This document shows, piece after piece, positions 37,981 through 47,538 of a stretch of 64,000 bases of DNA; positions within the stretch are counted from its first letter, which is position 1, and the number at the start of each line of letters is the position of its first letter. The DNA is from CAWFSE01 sp963697565. GTDB lineage: Bacteria; Actinomycetota; Actinomycetes; CAVWCF01. The position numbers were made by a program, and so were the translations under genes. The stretch lies in assembly GCA_963697565.1 (NCBI GenBank), contig CAVOOM010000007.1, forward strand, positions 1 to 64,000, given 5' to 3'. A model generated the notes under the pieces. It did not search any database. It was given only the letters and a program-made list of their open reading frames with translations, and was not told the origin of the DNA.

Positions 37981-40104
37981 TTACAGCAGCGAGGCGACGC
38001 CGCGGGGCAGGAAGCGCTGCCCGGTGACCCGCTCGGAGACCCCGATGCGGTCGAGGTACGGGGTGATGCCGCCCAGGTGCGACGGCCAGCCGGCGCCGAG
38101 CAGCATGCACAGGTCGATGTCCTGCGGCCTCGGCGACGACCCCGTCGTCGAGCATGAGCCGGATCTCCTCGGCCAGCGCCTCCAGGGCCCGGTTGCGGAC
38201 CTGCTCGGCGGTGAGCGGGGACTCGCCCCCGGCGAACAGCGGGCCACCTCGGGGTCGACGGCCGCCGTGCCGTCCCGACCAGTCGTACGCCGAGGACTTG
38301 CCGGCGGCGACGAGCCGCTCGAGGCCGCCGGAGACGCCGTAGCGGTCCGGGAAGGCCTCGTGCATGGTCTCGCGCGACGTGCAGCGCCACCGGCGGGCCG
38401 ACGAGCGTCAGCAGGTTGAACGGCGAGCATCGGCAGGCCCAGCGGGTCCAGGGCGCCGTCGGCGACCTCGATCGGGGTGCCCTCGTCGACCGACGGCGGT
38501 GACCTCGCCGAGGAACGCGGGTGAGCAGCCGGTTGACGACGAAGGCGGGGGCGTCCTTGACGAGCACGCAGGACTTCTTCAGCGACTTGCCGACGGCGAA
38601 CGCCGTCGCGAGCGCGGCGTCGTCGGTGGCCTCCCCTCGGACGATCTCCAGCAGCGGCAGCACGGCGACCGGGTTGAAGAAGTGGAAGCCGACCACCCGC
38701 TCGGGGTGCTCGAGCTCGGCCGCCATCGCGGTCACCGACAGCGACGAGGTGTTGGTGGCCAGCACGCACTCGGGCGAGACGACGGCCTCGACCTCGGCGA
38801 ACACCTGCTGCTTGATCTTCAGCTCCTCGAAGACCGCCTCGATGACGAAGTCGGCGTCGGCGAAGGCGGCCTTGTCGGTCGACCCGGTCAGCAGGCGCCT
38901 TGAGCCGGTTGGCCTTGTCGCCGTCGATGCGGCCCTTGGCCAGCAGCTTGTCGATCTCGGCGTGGACGTAGGCCACGCCCTTGTCGACGCGGGCCTGGTC
39001 CAGGTCGGTCATGACGACCGGGACCAGCAGCCGCTGCAGGAAGAGCAGCGCGAGCTGGCTGGCCATGAGGCCCGGCGCCCACGACGCCGACCTTGGTGAC
39101 CTTGCGGGCCAGGGCCTTGTCGGGGGCGCCGGTGGGCCGCTTGGCCCGGTGCTGGACCAGGTCGAAGGCGTACAGGCCGCGCGCAGCTCGTCGGTCATCA
39201 CCAGGTCGGCGAGCGCGTCGTCCTCGGCGGCGAAGCCCTCGTCGCGGGTGGCCTTGCGGGCCGCCGACGATGAGGTCCAGCGCGCGATAGGGCGCGGGCG
39301 CCGCCCCGTGCAGCTTGGCGTCGGCCAGCGCGCGACCGCGGGCGACCGCCGCCGCCCAGGCCTCGTGGGAGTGGTCGACCTCGGGCCGGGTCACGGTGAC
39401 CTCGCCCTTGACGACCTGCACAGCCCAGGCCAGCGACTGGGCCAGGAAGTCGGCCGGCTCCAGCAGGACGTCGGCGATCCCGAGCTCGAGCACCTGCTTG
39501 GGCTTGAGCTGGCGGTTCAGGTTGAGCGGGTTCTCGACGATGACCGTGATCGCCTGGTCGACGCCGATCAGGTTCGGCAGCAGGTAGGCCCCGCCCCAGC
39601 CGGGGATGAGCCCGAGGAAGCACTCCGGCAGGGAGATGGCCGTCGCGCCGCCAGACACCGTGCGGTACGTGCAGTGCAGCGCGATCTCCAGGCCGCCGCC
39701 CATGGCCGCGCCGTTGACGAACGCGAACGTCGGCACCTTGAGCGCGCCGAGCCGGCGGAACACGGAGTGGCCCAGCTGGCCGATCTCCAGGGCCTCGATG
39801 CGGTTGGCGACGTGGCGCACGCCCTTGAGGTCGGCGCCCACGGCGAAGATGAACGGCTTGCCGGTGACCCCGACGAAGGCGAGGTCGTGCCCGCCTTCGA
39901 TCACGCCTCGACCTGGTCGAGGGCGGCCGACAGGGACGCCAGCCCCTGCGGGCCGAAGGTGGTCGGCTTGGTGTGGTCGAGGCCGTTGTCCAGGGTGATC
40001 AGCGCGGCCTTGCCGCCGCCGTTCGGCAGGTCGATCTCGCGCACGAAGGCGTGGGTGACGACCTCGTTGAAGGCGTCGGCTGCCTGGGTGGTGGTCTCGC
40101 TCAC
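37981..40104 (-). CDS. fadB: 3-hydroxyacyl-CoA dehydrogenase/enoyl-CoA hydratase, trifunctional type (many frameshifts)
   Basis: About 707 residues in the repaired frame; beta-oxidation multienzyme. The enoyl-CoA hydratase domain comes first: FAVGADLKGVRH (oxyanion segment), FVNGAAMGGGLEIALHCTY and LPECFLGLIPGWGGAYLLP. Then the NAD-binding dehydrogenase: VVMTDLDQARVDKGVAYVHA, ATNTSSLSVTAMAAELEHPE, RVVGFHFFNPVAVLPLLEIV, and C-terminal LMLDDGVVAEAQDIDLCMLL. At least seven single-base shifts occur, yet every conserved block is present, so error is far likelier than decay. GTG 40104 overlaps the fadA stop (GTGA). Confidence 0.88.
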
Positions 40105-41321
40105 GCGTCCTTCTTCCCGTCGAAGTGGGGGTTCTCCCAGATGACCGTGCCGCCCTTGCCGAGGCCGACGCACATGGTCGTGATGCCGTAGCGCACCTCG
40201 GGGTGGACCTCGAAGTGGCTGGCGAGCTGGGTCATCAGGCGCACGCCCGAGGAGGCCAGCGGGTGGCCGACGGCGATCGCGCCGCCCCACGGGTTGACCC
40301 GCGGGTCGTCGTCGGCGATGCCGAAGTGGTCGAGGAAGGCGAGCACCTGGACGGCGAACGCCTCGTTGACCTCGAACAGCCCGATGTCGTCGATGCTCAG
40401 CCCGGCGTTGCGCAAGGCCCGCTCGGTGGCGGGGACGGGGCCGACGCCCATGACCTCGGGGGCGACCCCGGCGAAGGCGTACGTCGACCAGCCGCATCTT
40501 GGGCGCCAGGCCGAACTCCTCGGCGACGTCCTCGGCGGCGACAGAGCGCCGCGGTGGCGCCGTCGTTGAGCGGCGAGGAGGTCGCCGCGGTGACCCGGCC
40601 GTGCACGCGGAACGGCGTCTTGAGGTTGGCGAGGTCGGCCATCGTGGTGCCCGGGCGCGGGGGCTCGTCGGCGGTGGCCAGGCCCCAGCCCTTCTCGGCG
40701 CTGCGGGTGGCGACCGGGACCAGGTTGCCCTGGATGACGCCGTCGGCGTACGCCTTGGCGAGCAGCTCCTGGCTGCGCACCCCGAACGCGTCGGCGCGCT
40801 CGCTGGTCAGGTGCGGGAACCGGTCGTGCAGGTTCTCGGCGGTGACGCCCATGATGAGGGCGGCGACGTCGACGAGCCGCTCGGAGACGAAGCGCGGGTT
40901 GGGGTCGACGCCCTCGCCCATCGGGTGGCGCGACATGTGACTCCACGCCGCCGGCGATGGCCGCGTCGTACGCGCCGAACGCGATGCCGGCGGAGACGTT
41001 GGTCACGGCGGTCATCGCGCCGGCGCACATCCGGTCGATCGAGTAGCCGGGCACCGAGCGGGGCAGGCCGGCGAGGATCGCGGCCGTGCGGCCGAGGGTG
41101 AGGCCCTGGTCGCCGATCTGGGTGGTGGCCGCGATCGCGACCTCGTCGATGCGCTCGGGCGGCAGCGACGGGTTGCGGCGGACGAGCTCGCGGATGAGCG
41201 CGACGATCAGGTCGTCGGCGCGGGTCTCGGCGAACTGGCCCTTGGGGCCGGCCTTGCCGAACGGGGTGCGGACGCCGTCAACGAAGACGACCTCACGGCT
41301 GGTGCGGGCAGCAGTCGACAC
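40101..41321 (-). CDS. fadA: Acetyl-CoA acyltransferase (thiolase; frameshifts)
   Basis: About 405 residues; thiolytic step of beta-oxidation, partner of FadB. The active-site cysteine lies in YSIDRMCAGAMTAVTNVSA, the family GGVESH follows, then NEAFAVQVLAFLDHFGI, NPWGGAIAVGHPLASSGVR (His) and TTMCVGLGKGGTVIW (second Cys). Frameshifts near 40940, 40540 and 40490 break the middle. GTG 41321 is the start; stop and fadB start overlap. The operon reads fadA-fadB, with the promoter region at 41322-41438. Confidence 0.9.
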   Translation of the reverse strand: MSTAARTSREVVFVDGVRTPFGKAGPKGQFAETRADDLIVALIRELVRRNPSLPPERIDEVAIAATTQIGDQGLTLGRTAAILAGLPRSVPGYSIDRMCAGAMTAVTNVSAGIAFGAYDAAIAGGVESHVAPPDGRGRRPQPALRLRAARRRRRPHHGRHRREPARPVPAPDQRARRRVRGAQPGAARQGVRRRRHPGQPGPGRHPQRREGLGPGHRRRAPAPGHHDGRPRQPQDAVPRARPGHRGDLLAAQRRRHRGALSPPRTSPRSSAWRPRCGWSTYAFAGVAPEVMGVGPVPATERALRNAGLSIDDIGLFEVNEAFAVQVLAFLDHFGIADDDPRVNPWGGAIAVGHPLASSGVRLMTQLASHFEVHPEVRYGITTMCVGLGKGGTVIWENPHFDGKKDA

Positions 41322-41373
41322 CGGCGGTTCTCCTCGCTGGAGGGGGGTCCCGGTCAGGGGCTTGCCCCGATGC

Positions 41374-41385
41374 TACTGGTCAGTA
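41374..41385. promoter_or_regulatory. Inverted repeat upstream of fadA, candidate operator
   Basis: TACTGGTCAGTA contains TACTG and CAGTA as an inverted repeat with a 2-bp centre, about 55 bp ahead of the fadA start. Its minus-strand form TTACTGACCAGTAG resembles TTACT...AGTAA-type sites of TetR-family fatty-acid regulators. No regulator is identified. Confidence 0.4.
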
Positions 41386-41438
41386 ACAAAGTCCGAAACC
41401 GCCGGGTCGCGGCTCAGCCCTCGACCACGCGGTGCCTT

Positions 41439-41476
41439 CCTGTGGATGAGTCTTCCGCGGAAGACTCATCCACAGG
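41439..41476. repeat. Perfect 38-bp palindrome between GNAT gene and fadA
   Basis: The left half CCTGTGGATGAGTCTTCCG is followed without spacer by its exact reverse complement. It begins 1 bp after the TAG of the minus-strand GNAT gene, so in RNA it would form a 17-bp stem with a CGCG loop and could terminate that transcript. Each arm contains TGTGGATGA/TCATCCACA, one base from the DnaA-box consensus TTATCCACA. It might also be a dispersed REP-like unit. Confidence 0.75.
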
Positions 41477-41477
41477 C

Positions 41478-42038
41478 CTAGTGGCGCTGCTGTTCCCAGT
41501 CGACGCGGTCCAGGACGTACTCCACGTCGCCGTGCTCGTCGCCGGGGATCCGATCCGGCCAGTCGGCGTGGAACTCGCGCAGCAGCCGCATCCCGCACTT
41601 CTCCATGACCCGCCGCGAGGCGGTGTGGACGGCCATCGTCTCGGCGAAGACGCGGCGGACGCCGTGCTCGGTGAAGCCGTGGTCGATCAGCGCCCGGGAG
41701 CCCTCGGTCGCGTACCCGCGGCCCCATGCCTCGTGCCGCAGCCGGTAGCCCAACTCCGGCTCGTCGCCTCCGTGGCCGTCTCCCGGGCGGAAGTGGAACC
41801 AGCCGAGGAAGACCCCGGACTTGTCCTCGGCGGCCCAGAATCCAAGCCCTGGGGACTCGGTGTAGTAGCGCAGCCACCTGGGCAGGATCTCCTCCTCGAA
41901 GTCCTCCCGCGGTGTGGGCCGCCCACCGGTGATGAAGTGCATGACCCGCGGATCGGCGTCGAGGTCGACCAGCAGGTCGACGTCAGCGAGGGTGAACTCC
42001 CGCAGCACCAAGCGCGCGCTCTCCAGCAGGACCGCCAC
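41478..42038 (-). CDS. GNAT family N-acetyltransferase (RimJ/RimL-like)
   Basis: 186 residues. N-terminus ESARLVLREFTLADVDLLVD, acetyl-CoA site region ELGYRLRHEAWGRGYATEGS (Q/RxxGxG/A-like) and HTASRRVMEKCGMRLLREFH, all typical of the RimJ/L subgroup that acetylates ribosomal or other protein N-termini, polyamines or antibiotics. Substrate unknown. A perfect palindrome directly follows the stop. Confidence 0.88.
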   Translation of the reverse strand: MAVLLESARLVLREFTLADVDLLVDLDADPRVMHFITGGRPTPREDFEEEILPRWLRYYTESPGLGFWAAEDKSGVFLGWFHFRPGDGHGGDEPELGYRLRHEAWGRGYATEGSRALIDHGFTEHGVRRVFAETMAVHTASRRVMEKCGMRLLREFHADWPDRIPGDEHGDVEYVLDRVDWEQQRH

Positions 42039-42095
42039 CGCGCCAACCTAGCCAGGGCCCCGGCGCGGTGCCCACAAGAAGCCGCACCAGTCGCG

Positions 42096-42800
42096 TCACT
42101 GGCTGGCGTCACTGATCCGCCGCAGCGCCTCGCGCCGCGACAACGGGCTGAGGTCTGGATGGGCGGCGACGTACGCGCGCACCCAGTCGGGATCGGCGCG
42201 GGCGAAGTCGCGCAGCGCCCAGCCGACCGCCTTGCGGAGGAAGAACTCGGGTCGAGCCAGGTTGGGCTCAAGGACGTCGGCGAGCAGGGTGCGGTCGGTG
42301 TCGGCCTTGCGCTGCAGCTGCGAGATGACGGCGACCCGGCGCACCCACAGGTCGTCGTCGCGCGCCCACGCGCGAAGCAGCGGCGCGACGGCGGCGGGGT
42401 CGGCGGCCAGGGCGTCGCGGGCGATGGGCGAGGCGCCGTCGACCAAGTCCCACCAGGCCCCGGCCACCGCCAGCCGCCGCAGCAGCGGCATCGCCCTGGC
42501 GTCGCGGTAGCCGGCGAAGCGGCGCAGCAGGGCCAGGTCGAGGGCGGCGTAGCGCTCTTCGCGGTGCTCGGCGCCGTCGAAGACGGCCCAGACGCCCTGC
42601 TCCCATTCCCCGAACGACCCTGGCTGCCACTGGGCCGCCACGGGTCTGATCGCCGCCCGCCGCTGCGGGGTCTGCACGCCGAGGTAGGGCATGGCCGACT
42701 TCATGTACGCCTGCATGGGGCCGGCCTTGGCGGGGTCGGCCACGGCGGTGAGCGCGGCGCGCACGTCCGAGACGAGCCGTCGGGTGGCCTCGGCGGGCAC
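42096..42800 (-). CDS. DNA alkylation repair protein (AlkD-like HEAT-repeat)
   Basis: 234 residues, GTG 42800. HEAT-like helical repeats with family landmarks MQAYMKSAMPYLGVQTPQRR, WWDLVDGASPIARDALAADP, RAWARDDDLWVRRVAVISQL, EFFLRKAVGWALRDFARADP. AlkD-type glycosylases excise alkylated bases; the WWDLVD and RKAVGWALR motifs carry residues important for that activity in the family. Starts 7 bp after the RNase D stop, so probably one operon. Confidence 0.88.
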   Translation of the reverse strand: MPAEATRRLVSDVRAALTAVADPAKAGPMQAYMKSAMPYLGVQTPQRRAAIRPVAAQWQPGSFGEWEQGVWAVFDGAEHREERYAALDLALLRRFAGYRDARAMPLLRRLAVAGAWWDLVDGASPIARDALAADPAAVAPLLRAWARDDDLWVRRVAVISQLQRKADTDRTLLADVLEPNLARPEFFLRKAVGWALRDFARADPDWVRAYVAAHPDLSPLSRREALRRISDASQ

Positions 42801-42807
42801 GCCGGCC

Positions 42808-44109
42808 TCAGGGCTGCGGGGCCTGGGCGGGCCGGCGCAGGGCCGCACGCTCGAAGGCGCGGGCGATCGGGGTCGCGGTGAGCCCGATCTGCCACTCGCG
42901 GGCGCCGCCTGCCCGCAGGAACGCCGCGACCGACTCCCGGTCCGCGGGCTCGGGCGGGGTCCAGGCGACCCGGCGGAACAGGTCGGGGGAGAGCAGGTTC
43001 TCGACCGGCAGGTGGTGCTCGTCGGCGATGGCCGCCACCACGGCGCGGGCGGCCGACAGGCGTTCGGCGGCCTCCGGGTCGCGGTCGGCCCAGGCCCGAG
43101 CGGGCGGCGGGGCGTCGCTGCGCAGGGTCGCCGACGGCAACGCCGCCTCGGGCAGGGCGGCGGCGTGCGCGACCGCGGCGTACCAGGTGGCCAGCGATCG
43201 GCGGGTGGCCCGCCCGTTGAACGGGGGGATCTTGCCCAAGCGCCTCCGGCGAGGTGGGCTGGGCGAGCGCCGCGTCGACGATCGCCGCGTCCGACAGGAT
43301 CCGTCCTGGCGCGATGTCCCGGCGCCGCGCCATCGCGTCGCGGGCCTCCCAGAGCGCCTGGACGGTCGCCAGCTGGCGGGGTCCGCGGACCCGGTGCAGG
43401 CCGGAGGTGCGCCGCCACGGGTCGATCCGGGCGGCGGGCGGCTCGGCGCCGGCGATCGCCGCGAACTCCTCGGCGGCCCAGTCGGCCTTGCCCTGCTCCT
43501 CGAGCAGGCCGCCGAGCGCCTCGCGCAGCTCGACGAGCACCTCGACATCGAGGGCGGCGTAGCGCAGCCAGGGCTCGGGGAGCGGGCGGGTGGACCAGTC
43601 CACGGCCGAGTGCTCCTTGGCCAGGCCGTAGCCCGAGCAGCGCCTCGACGAGCGGCCCCAGGCCGACCCGGGGGAGGCCGAGCAGCCGCCCGGCCAGCTC
43701 GGTGTCGAACAGGGTCTGCGGCCGCATGCCGATCTCCGCCAGGCAGGGCAGGTCCTGCGACGCGGCGTGCACCACCCACTCGGTGTCGGCGAGCGCCGCG
43801 CCCAGGGCCGACAGGTCGGGGCAGCCGACCGGGTCGATCAGGGCCGTCCCCGGGCCCTCGCGGCGCAGCTGGACGAGATAGGCGCGCTGGCCGTACCGGT
43901 AGCCGGACGCGCGCTCGGTGTCGACGGCGACCGGACCGGTGCCCGGCGGCGAACCGCTCGATGCAGTCGGCCAAGGCGTCGGCGGTCTCGATCACCGGGG
44001 GCAGCCCGTCGCGCGGCTGAAGGAGCGGGACGACGGGGGGCGCCAGGTCGACGGCCGCCGCTTCGAGATCCGTCGGGGCCGCCTCGGTGGGGGCCACGTC
44101 GTCGGTCAC
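42808..44109 (-). CDS. rnd: Ribonuclease D (three frameshifts)
   Basis: About 434 residues in the repaired frame. DEDD exonuclease domain: WVVHAASQDLPCLAEIGMRP, TLFDTELAGRLLGLPRVGLG, then VDWSTRPLPEPWLRYAALDV (last catalytic Asp). An HRDC-like helical region follows with WRRTSGLHRVRGPRQLATVQ, ALWEARDAMARRRDIAPGRI and a second helical block to ARAFERAALRRPAQ. It trims tRNA and other RNA 3' ends. Shifts near 43935, 43635 and 43245 break it. GTG 44109 is the start. Position matches the conserved block (dxs side of hemE). Confidence 0.9.
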   Translation of the reverse strand: MTDDVAPTEAAPTDLEAAAVDLAPPVVPLLQPRDGLPPVIETADALADCIERFAAGHRSGRRRHRARVRLPVRPARLSRPAAPRGPGDGPDRPGRLPRPVGPGRGARRHRVGGARRVAGPALPGGDRHAAADPVRHRAGRAAARPPPGRPGAARRGAARATAWPRSTRPWTGPPARSPSPGCATPPSMSRCSSSCARRSAACSRSRARPTGPPRSSRRSPAPSRPPPGSTRGGAPPACTGSADPASWRPSRRSGRPATRWRGAGTSRQDGSCRTRRSSTRRSPSPPRRRRLGKIPPFNGRATRRSLATWYAAVAHAAALPEAALPSATLRSDAPPPARAWADRDPEAAERLSAARAVVAAIADEHHLPVENLLSPDLFRRVAWTPPEPADRESVAAFLRAGGAREWQIGLTATPIARAFERAALRRPAQAPQP

Positions 44110-44156
44110 GGGCCCGAGGGTATCCGCCGGGCGTCGCGTGAGGTCCGGGGAAACGC

Positions 44157-44759
44157 TCAGCAGATCGAGCCGGCCCGCAGCGCCAGGGCCACCATCTCGG
44201 CGCGATCCCCGGTGCCGAGCTTGCGGCCGATCCTGGCCAGGTGGCTCTTGACCGTCAGGGCGGACAGCCCGAGGTCGACGCCGATGTCCTTGTTCGAGCG
44301 GCCCTCCGCGACGAGCTGCAGCACCTCGAGCTCGCGCGCCGACAGGCTCTCCACGCGCGGGTCGCGCGTCGCCCGCTGGGCGACGCTGGGCTGGCCCGCG
44401 GAGACGATCAGGGCGCGCGCCCCGGCGGCCAGGGCCGCGCGCACCGAGAAGGCGTCGGCGTCGGCGGAGACCGCGATGACCCGAGGCCACCCGGCGGCGC
44501 GCAGGTCGGCGAGCAGGCTGGCGCCGGAGCCGTCCGGCAGCCCGATCTCAGCGACGGCCAGATCGCGGTGCGGGGCGATCCGAGCCCGGGCCCGCGCCTC
44601 GGCGACGCTGCCGGCCTCGATCACGTCGGCCGCGCCGAGGGTGCGCAGGCAGGCGGTGACCGCCTGGCGCAGGGCCGGGTCCGCCACGGCGACCAGCGCG
44701 CCGAAGCGAGCCGAGCGCAGGGCCGCGGGCACCCCGCGGTGCTCAAGGAGAGCGCTCAC
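44157..44759 (-). CDS. LuxR/NarL-type response regulator with degenerate receiver
   Basis: 200 residues, GTG 44759. The N-terminal receiver-like domain (FGALVAVADPALRQAVTACL) reads DLAVAEIGLPDGSG where active receivers have a phosphorylatable Asp (LLDxxLPDG), so Glu replaces Asp. The C-terminal HTH is complete: LSARELEVLQLVAEGRSNKD, IGVDLGLSALTVKSHLARIG. No histidine kinase is adjacent. It may bind DNA independently of phosphorylation or mimic the phosphorylated state. Upstream of rnd by 47 bp, same strand. Confidence 0.88.
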   Translation of the reverse strand: MSALLEHRGVPAALRSARFGALVAVADPALRQAVTACLRTLGAADVIEAGSVAEARARARIAPHRDLAVAEIGLPDGSGASLLADLRAAGWPRVIAVSADADAFSVRAALAAGARALIVSAGQPSVAQRATRDPRVESLSARELEVLQLVAEGRSNKDIGVDLGLSALTVKSHLARIGRKLGTGDRAEMVALALRAGSIC

Positions 44760-44796
44760 CCGTACTCCGTCCGCCGGACCGGCGCCAAAGCCCCGG

Positions 44797-44816
44797 GCGC
44801 ACCCGGTGGGGTGCGC
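44797..44816. terminator. Hairpin downstream of DUF3000 gene
   Basis: GCGCACC (44797-44803) and GGTGCGC (44810-44816) form a 7-bp perfect stem with a 6-nt loop in the 145-bp gap between the DUF3000 stop and the response-regulator start, both on the minus strand. No T-run. Candidate terminator or attenuator. Confidence 0.35.
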
Positions 44817-44904
44817 ATGTCTGCTGTCCCTGGTCTCATCGGACGGCGGCGCGCGGGCCTGTAGGCCTGCGGGGGGTGAAGTGGCGGCCGATCGCGGGCG
44901 GACG

Positions 44905-45501
44905 TCAGGTCCGGCGCTGGCGCGGCAGCGCCACCACGCCGGGGGCGAGCGGGGGGAGCCCCGCGAGCTCGGCGAGCAGGTCGGCCCACGCCTGCAGGTG
45001 CGGGCCGAGGTCGACCCAGGGGTGCTCGGCGCTCGTGTGGGGCGTCCAGGAGGCGCGGATCTCGACCTCGGCGGTGTCCGAGCGGTCCTCCATGCCCCCG
45101 AAGTGCTCCGACGACACCCGCGTCACGGTGCCGCTCGCCGCCGACCACTCGGCCTCCCGCGCGGCGAGCGCCTCCAGCAGCCAGGACCAGCCCACGGCGG
45201 GCAGCACGGGGTCGTCGGCCACCTCGCGATCGACGGGCGCGCGGGCGAACGTCACCACCCGGTAGTGGCCTTCCCAGGCCTCGTGCCCGTCGGGGTCGTG
45301 CAGCACCACGAACCGGCCCGAGGCGATCTCCTCGTCGTCCAGGACGACGTCGGCGGTCAGGGCCACCGCGTGCGGGGCGAGCCGCTGGGGCGCCGGGGCC
45401 TCCTCGAGGATCACCTCGGGGCGCAGCCGTGCGGCCCGGAGGGTCTCCAGCGCGCGGGCGAACCCCTCGGGCGCGTCGTCCTCTGGGCGACGGGCCACCA
45501 T
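44905..45501 (-). CDS. DUF3000 protein
   Basis: 198 residues. Signature segments: FARALETLRAARLRPEVILE, VLHDPDGHEAWEGHYRVVTF, VLPAVGWSWLLEALAAREAE, GTVTRVSSEHFGG, EIRASWTPHTSAEHPWVDLG and HLQAWADLLAELAGLPPL. An actinobacteria-specific family near hemE (M. tuberculosis keeps a homologue between rnd and hemE). Function unknown; the context hints at heme or RNA metabolism without proof. Divergent from the EamA-type transporter gene. Confidence 0.88.
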   Translation of the reverse strand: MVARRPEDDAPEGFARALETLRAARLRPEVILEEAPAPQRLAPHAVALTADVVLDDEEIASGRFVVLHDPDGHEAWEGHYRVVTFARAPVDREVADDPVLPAVGWSWLLEALAAREAEWSAASGTVTRVSSEHFGGMEDRSDTAEVEIRASWTPHTSAEHPWVDLGPHLQAWADLLAELAGLPPLAPGVVALPRQRRT

Positions 45502-45584
45502 GCCTTGAGGGTACGAGAGCGCGGGCCGCGCACCGGGGATGCCGACGGCGGGGCGGCGTGTCCGGGGCCGGTACCGTCCGCCTC

Positions 45585-46440
45585 GTGACCGCCGTCCTCG
45601 CCCTGCTCTCCAGCGCGCTGTGGGGGACGGCGGACTTCCTCGGCGGCACGCTCACCCGCCGGGCCCACGCGTTCGCGGTCGTGGGCTTCTCGCAGGCGTT
45701 CGCGCTGCTCGTGATCCTGCCGACCGCCTGGCTGCTGGGGGCCTTCGCCGACCCGACGGGCTACCTGCCCTGGGCGGTGGCCGGGGGACTGGTCGGCATG
45801 AGCGCGCTGGTCGCGTTCTACGCCGCGCTGTCGATCGGCACGATGGGGGTGGTGGCCCCGGTGGCCGCCTGCGGCGTGGTGGTGCCGGTCGCGATCGGCC
45901 TGGCCCAGGGGGAGCGGCCCAGCCCGCTCGCGTACGTCGGCATCGCCCTGGCGATCGTCGGCGTCGTGCTCGCCAGCGGGCCGGAGCTTCGGGGCGCTGA
46001 GGAAGGCACCGGCCAGGGCGGCTGGCGGGCCCTGGGCCTGGCCGCGGCCGCGGCGGTGGGCTTCGGGCTGGTGCTGTGGATGGTGGCCCAAGGCGCCAAG
46101 TCGAGCGTGCCGATGACCCTGCTCACCCAGCGGGCCAGCAGCGTGACGCTGGCCCTGCTGGTGCTGCTGGTGGTGCGCCGGGCCGGCGGGCTGCGCGGCA
46201 AGGACGCCCCGGCCCTGGCTGTCGTCGGGGTCTTCGATGTGTCCGCCAACGGCTGCTACGCGCTGGCCTCGCAGAGCGGCCTGCTCGCGGTGGTCGCCGT
46301 GCTCGGCTCGCTCTACCCGGTGGCCACGATCCTGCTGGCGCGGTTCCTGCACGGCGAGCGGCTGGCGCGGGTGCAGCAGTACGGGGTGGCCGCCGCCCTC
46401 GTGGGGGTCGCTGCTGATCGGGGCGGGCGGCACCGGCTGA
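45585..46440 (+). CDS. EamA/DMT-family transporter (one frameshift)
   Basis: About 285 residues, ten helices in two EamA halves: LSSALWGTADFLGGTLTRRA, MSALVAFYAALSIGTMGVVA, GVFDVSANGCYALASQSGLL, VVAVLGSLYPVATILLARFL. A shift near 46408 hides the end (LLIGAGGTG, TGA 46438-46440) and makes the frame appear to run into hemE. Export of amino acids or metabolites is usual for the family; no substrate is suggested here. GTG 45585 start. Confidence 0.85.
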
Positions 46441-46478
46441 GGCCGACAGGGCCGATCCCTGGCATCCTCGGGGGTGAC

Positions 46479-47529
46479 ATGGCTGACCTCACGCAGACCC
46501 CCGACCCGCTCGCCGATTCCGCCTTCCTGGCCGCCTGCCGCCGCGAGCCCGTGGCGCACACCCCGGTGTGGTTCATGCGGCAGGCCGGCCGCTCGCTGCC
46601 GGAGTACCGCGCGGTGCGGCAGGGCACGGCGATGCTCGACTCGTGCTTCCGCACCGACCTGGTCGTCGAGATCACCCTGCAGCCGGTCCGCCGGTACGGC
46701 GTCGACGCGGCCATCTTCTTCAGCGACATCGTGGTGCCGCTCAAGGCGGTCGGCATGGACCTCGACATCAAGCCGGGGGTGGGCCCGGTCATCGCGCGCC
46801 CGATCCGCACCCGGGCCGACCTCGGCCAGCTGCGCGACCTGGAGCCCGACGACGTGGCCCCGGTCCTGGCGGCGGTCGAGGCGCTGCGAGCGGAGCTCGG
46901 CGGCACCCCGCTCATCGGGTTCGCCGGTGCGCCGTTCACCCTGGCGTCGTACCTGGTGGAGGGCGGGCCGTCCCGCGACCACGCCCGCACCAAGGCCCTC
47001 ATGCACGGCGATCCGAGCGCTGTGGCACGACCTGCTGGCGCAGCTGGCCCGCATCGCGGGCGCCTTCCTGCGGCTGCAGGTGGAGCACGGCGCCTCGGCG
47101 GTGCAGCTCTTCGACTCGTGGGCGGGGGCGCTGCCCGCGCGCGACTACGTCGAGTTCGTCCAGCCGCACTCGGCTGCCGTCCTGGCCGCGGTGGCCGACC
47201 TGGGCGTGCCGCGGATCCACTTCGGGGTGGGCACCGGCGAGCTGCTTCGGCTGATGGGCGAGGCCGGGGCCGACGTCGTCGGCGTGGACTTCCGGGTGCC
47301 GTTGGCCGAGGCCGCCCGCCGGGTCGGCCCCGGCAAGGCGCTGCAGGGCAACCTCGACCCGGCCGCGCTCTTCGCCCCGCCCGAGGTGCTCGACCGGCTC
47401 GTCGACGACGTCCTCGCGGACGCCGCCGGCCTTGCCGGGCACATCTTCAACCTGGGCCACGGGGTGCTCCCCGACACCGACCCGGGCCAGCTGCGGCGCG
47501 TCGTGGACCGGGTGCAGGCCCACCGCTGA
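46479..47529 (+). CDS. hemE: Uroporphyrinogen decarboxylase (one frameshift)
   Basis: About 350 residues. Uroporphyrinogen III to coproporphyrinogen III. N-terminal TPVWFMRQAGRSLPEYRAVR (invariant Arg residues), DAAIFFSDIVVPLKAVGMDL (catalytic Asp region), GFAGAPFTLASYLVEGG, VQLFDSWAGALPARDY, and LQGNLDPAALFAPPE, HIFNLGHGVLP (invariant His). One base is wrong near 47018, before LWHDLLAQLARIAGAF. Starts 38 bp after the EamA stop. Confidence 0.95.
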
Positions 47530-47538
47530 CCGGCTGGT

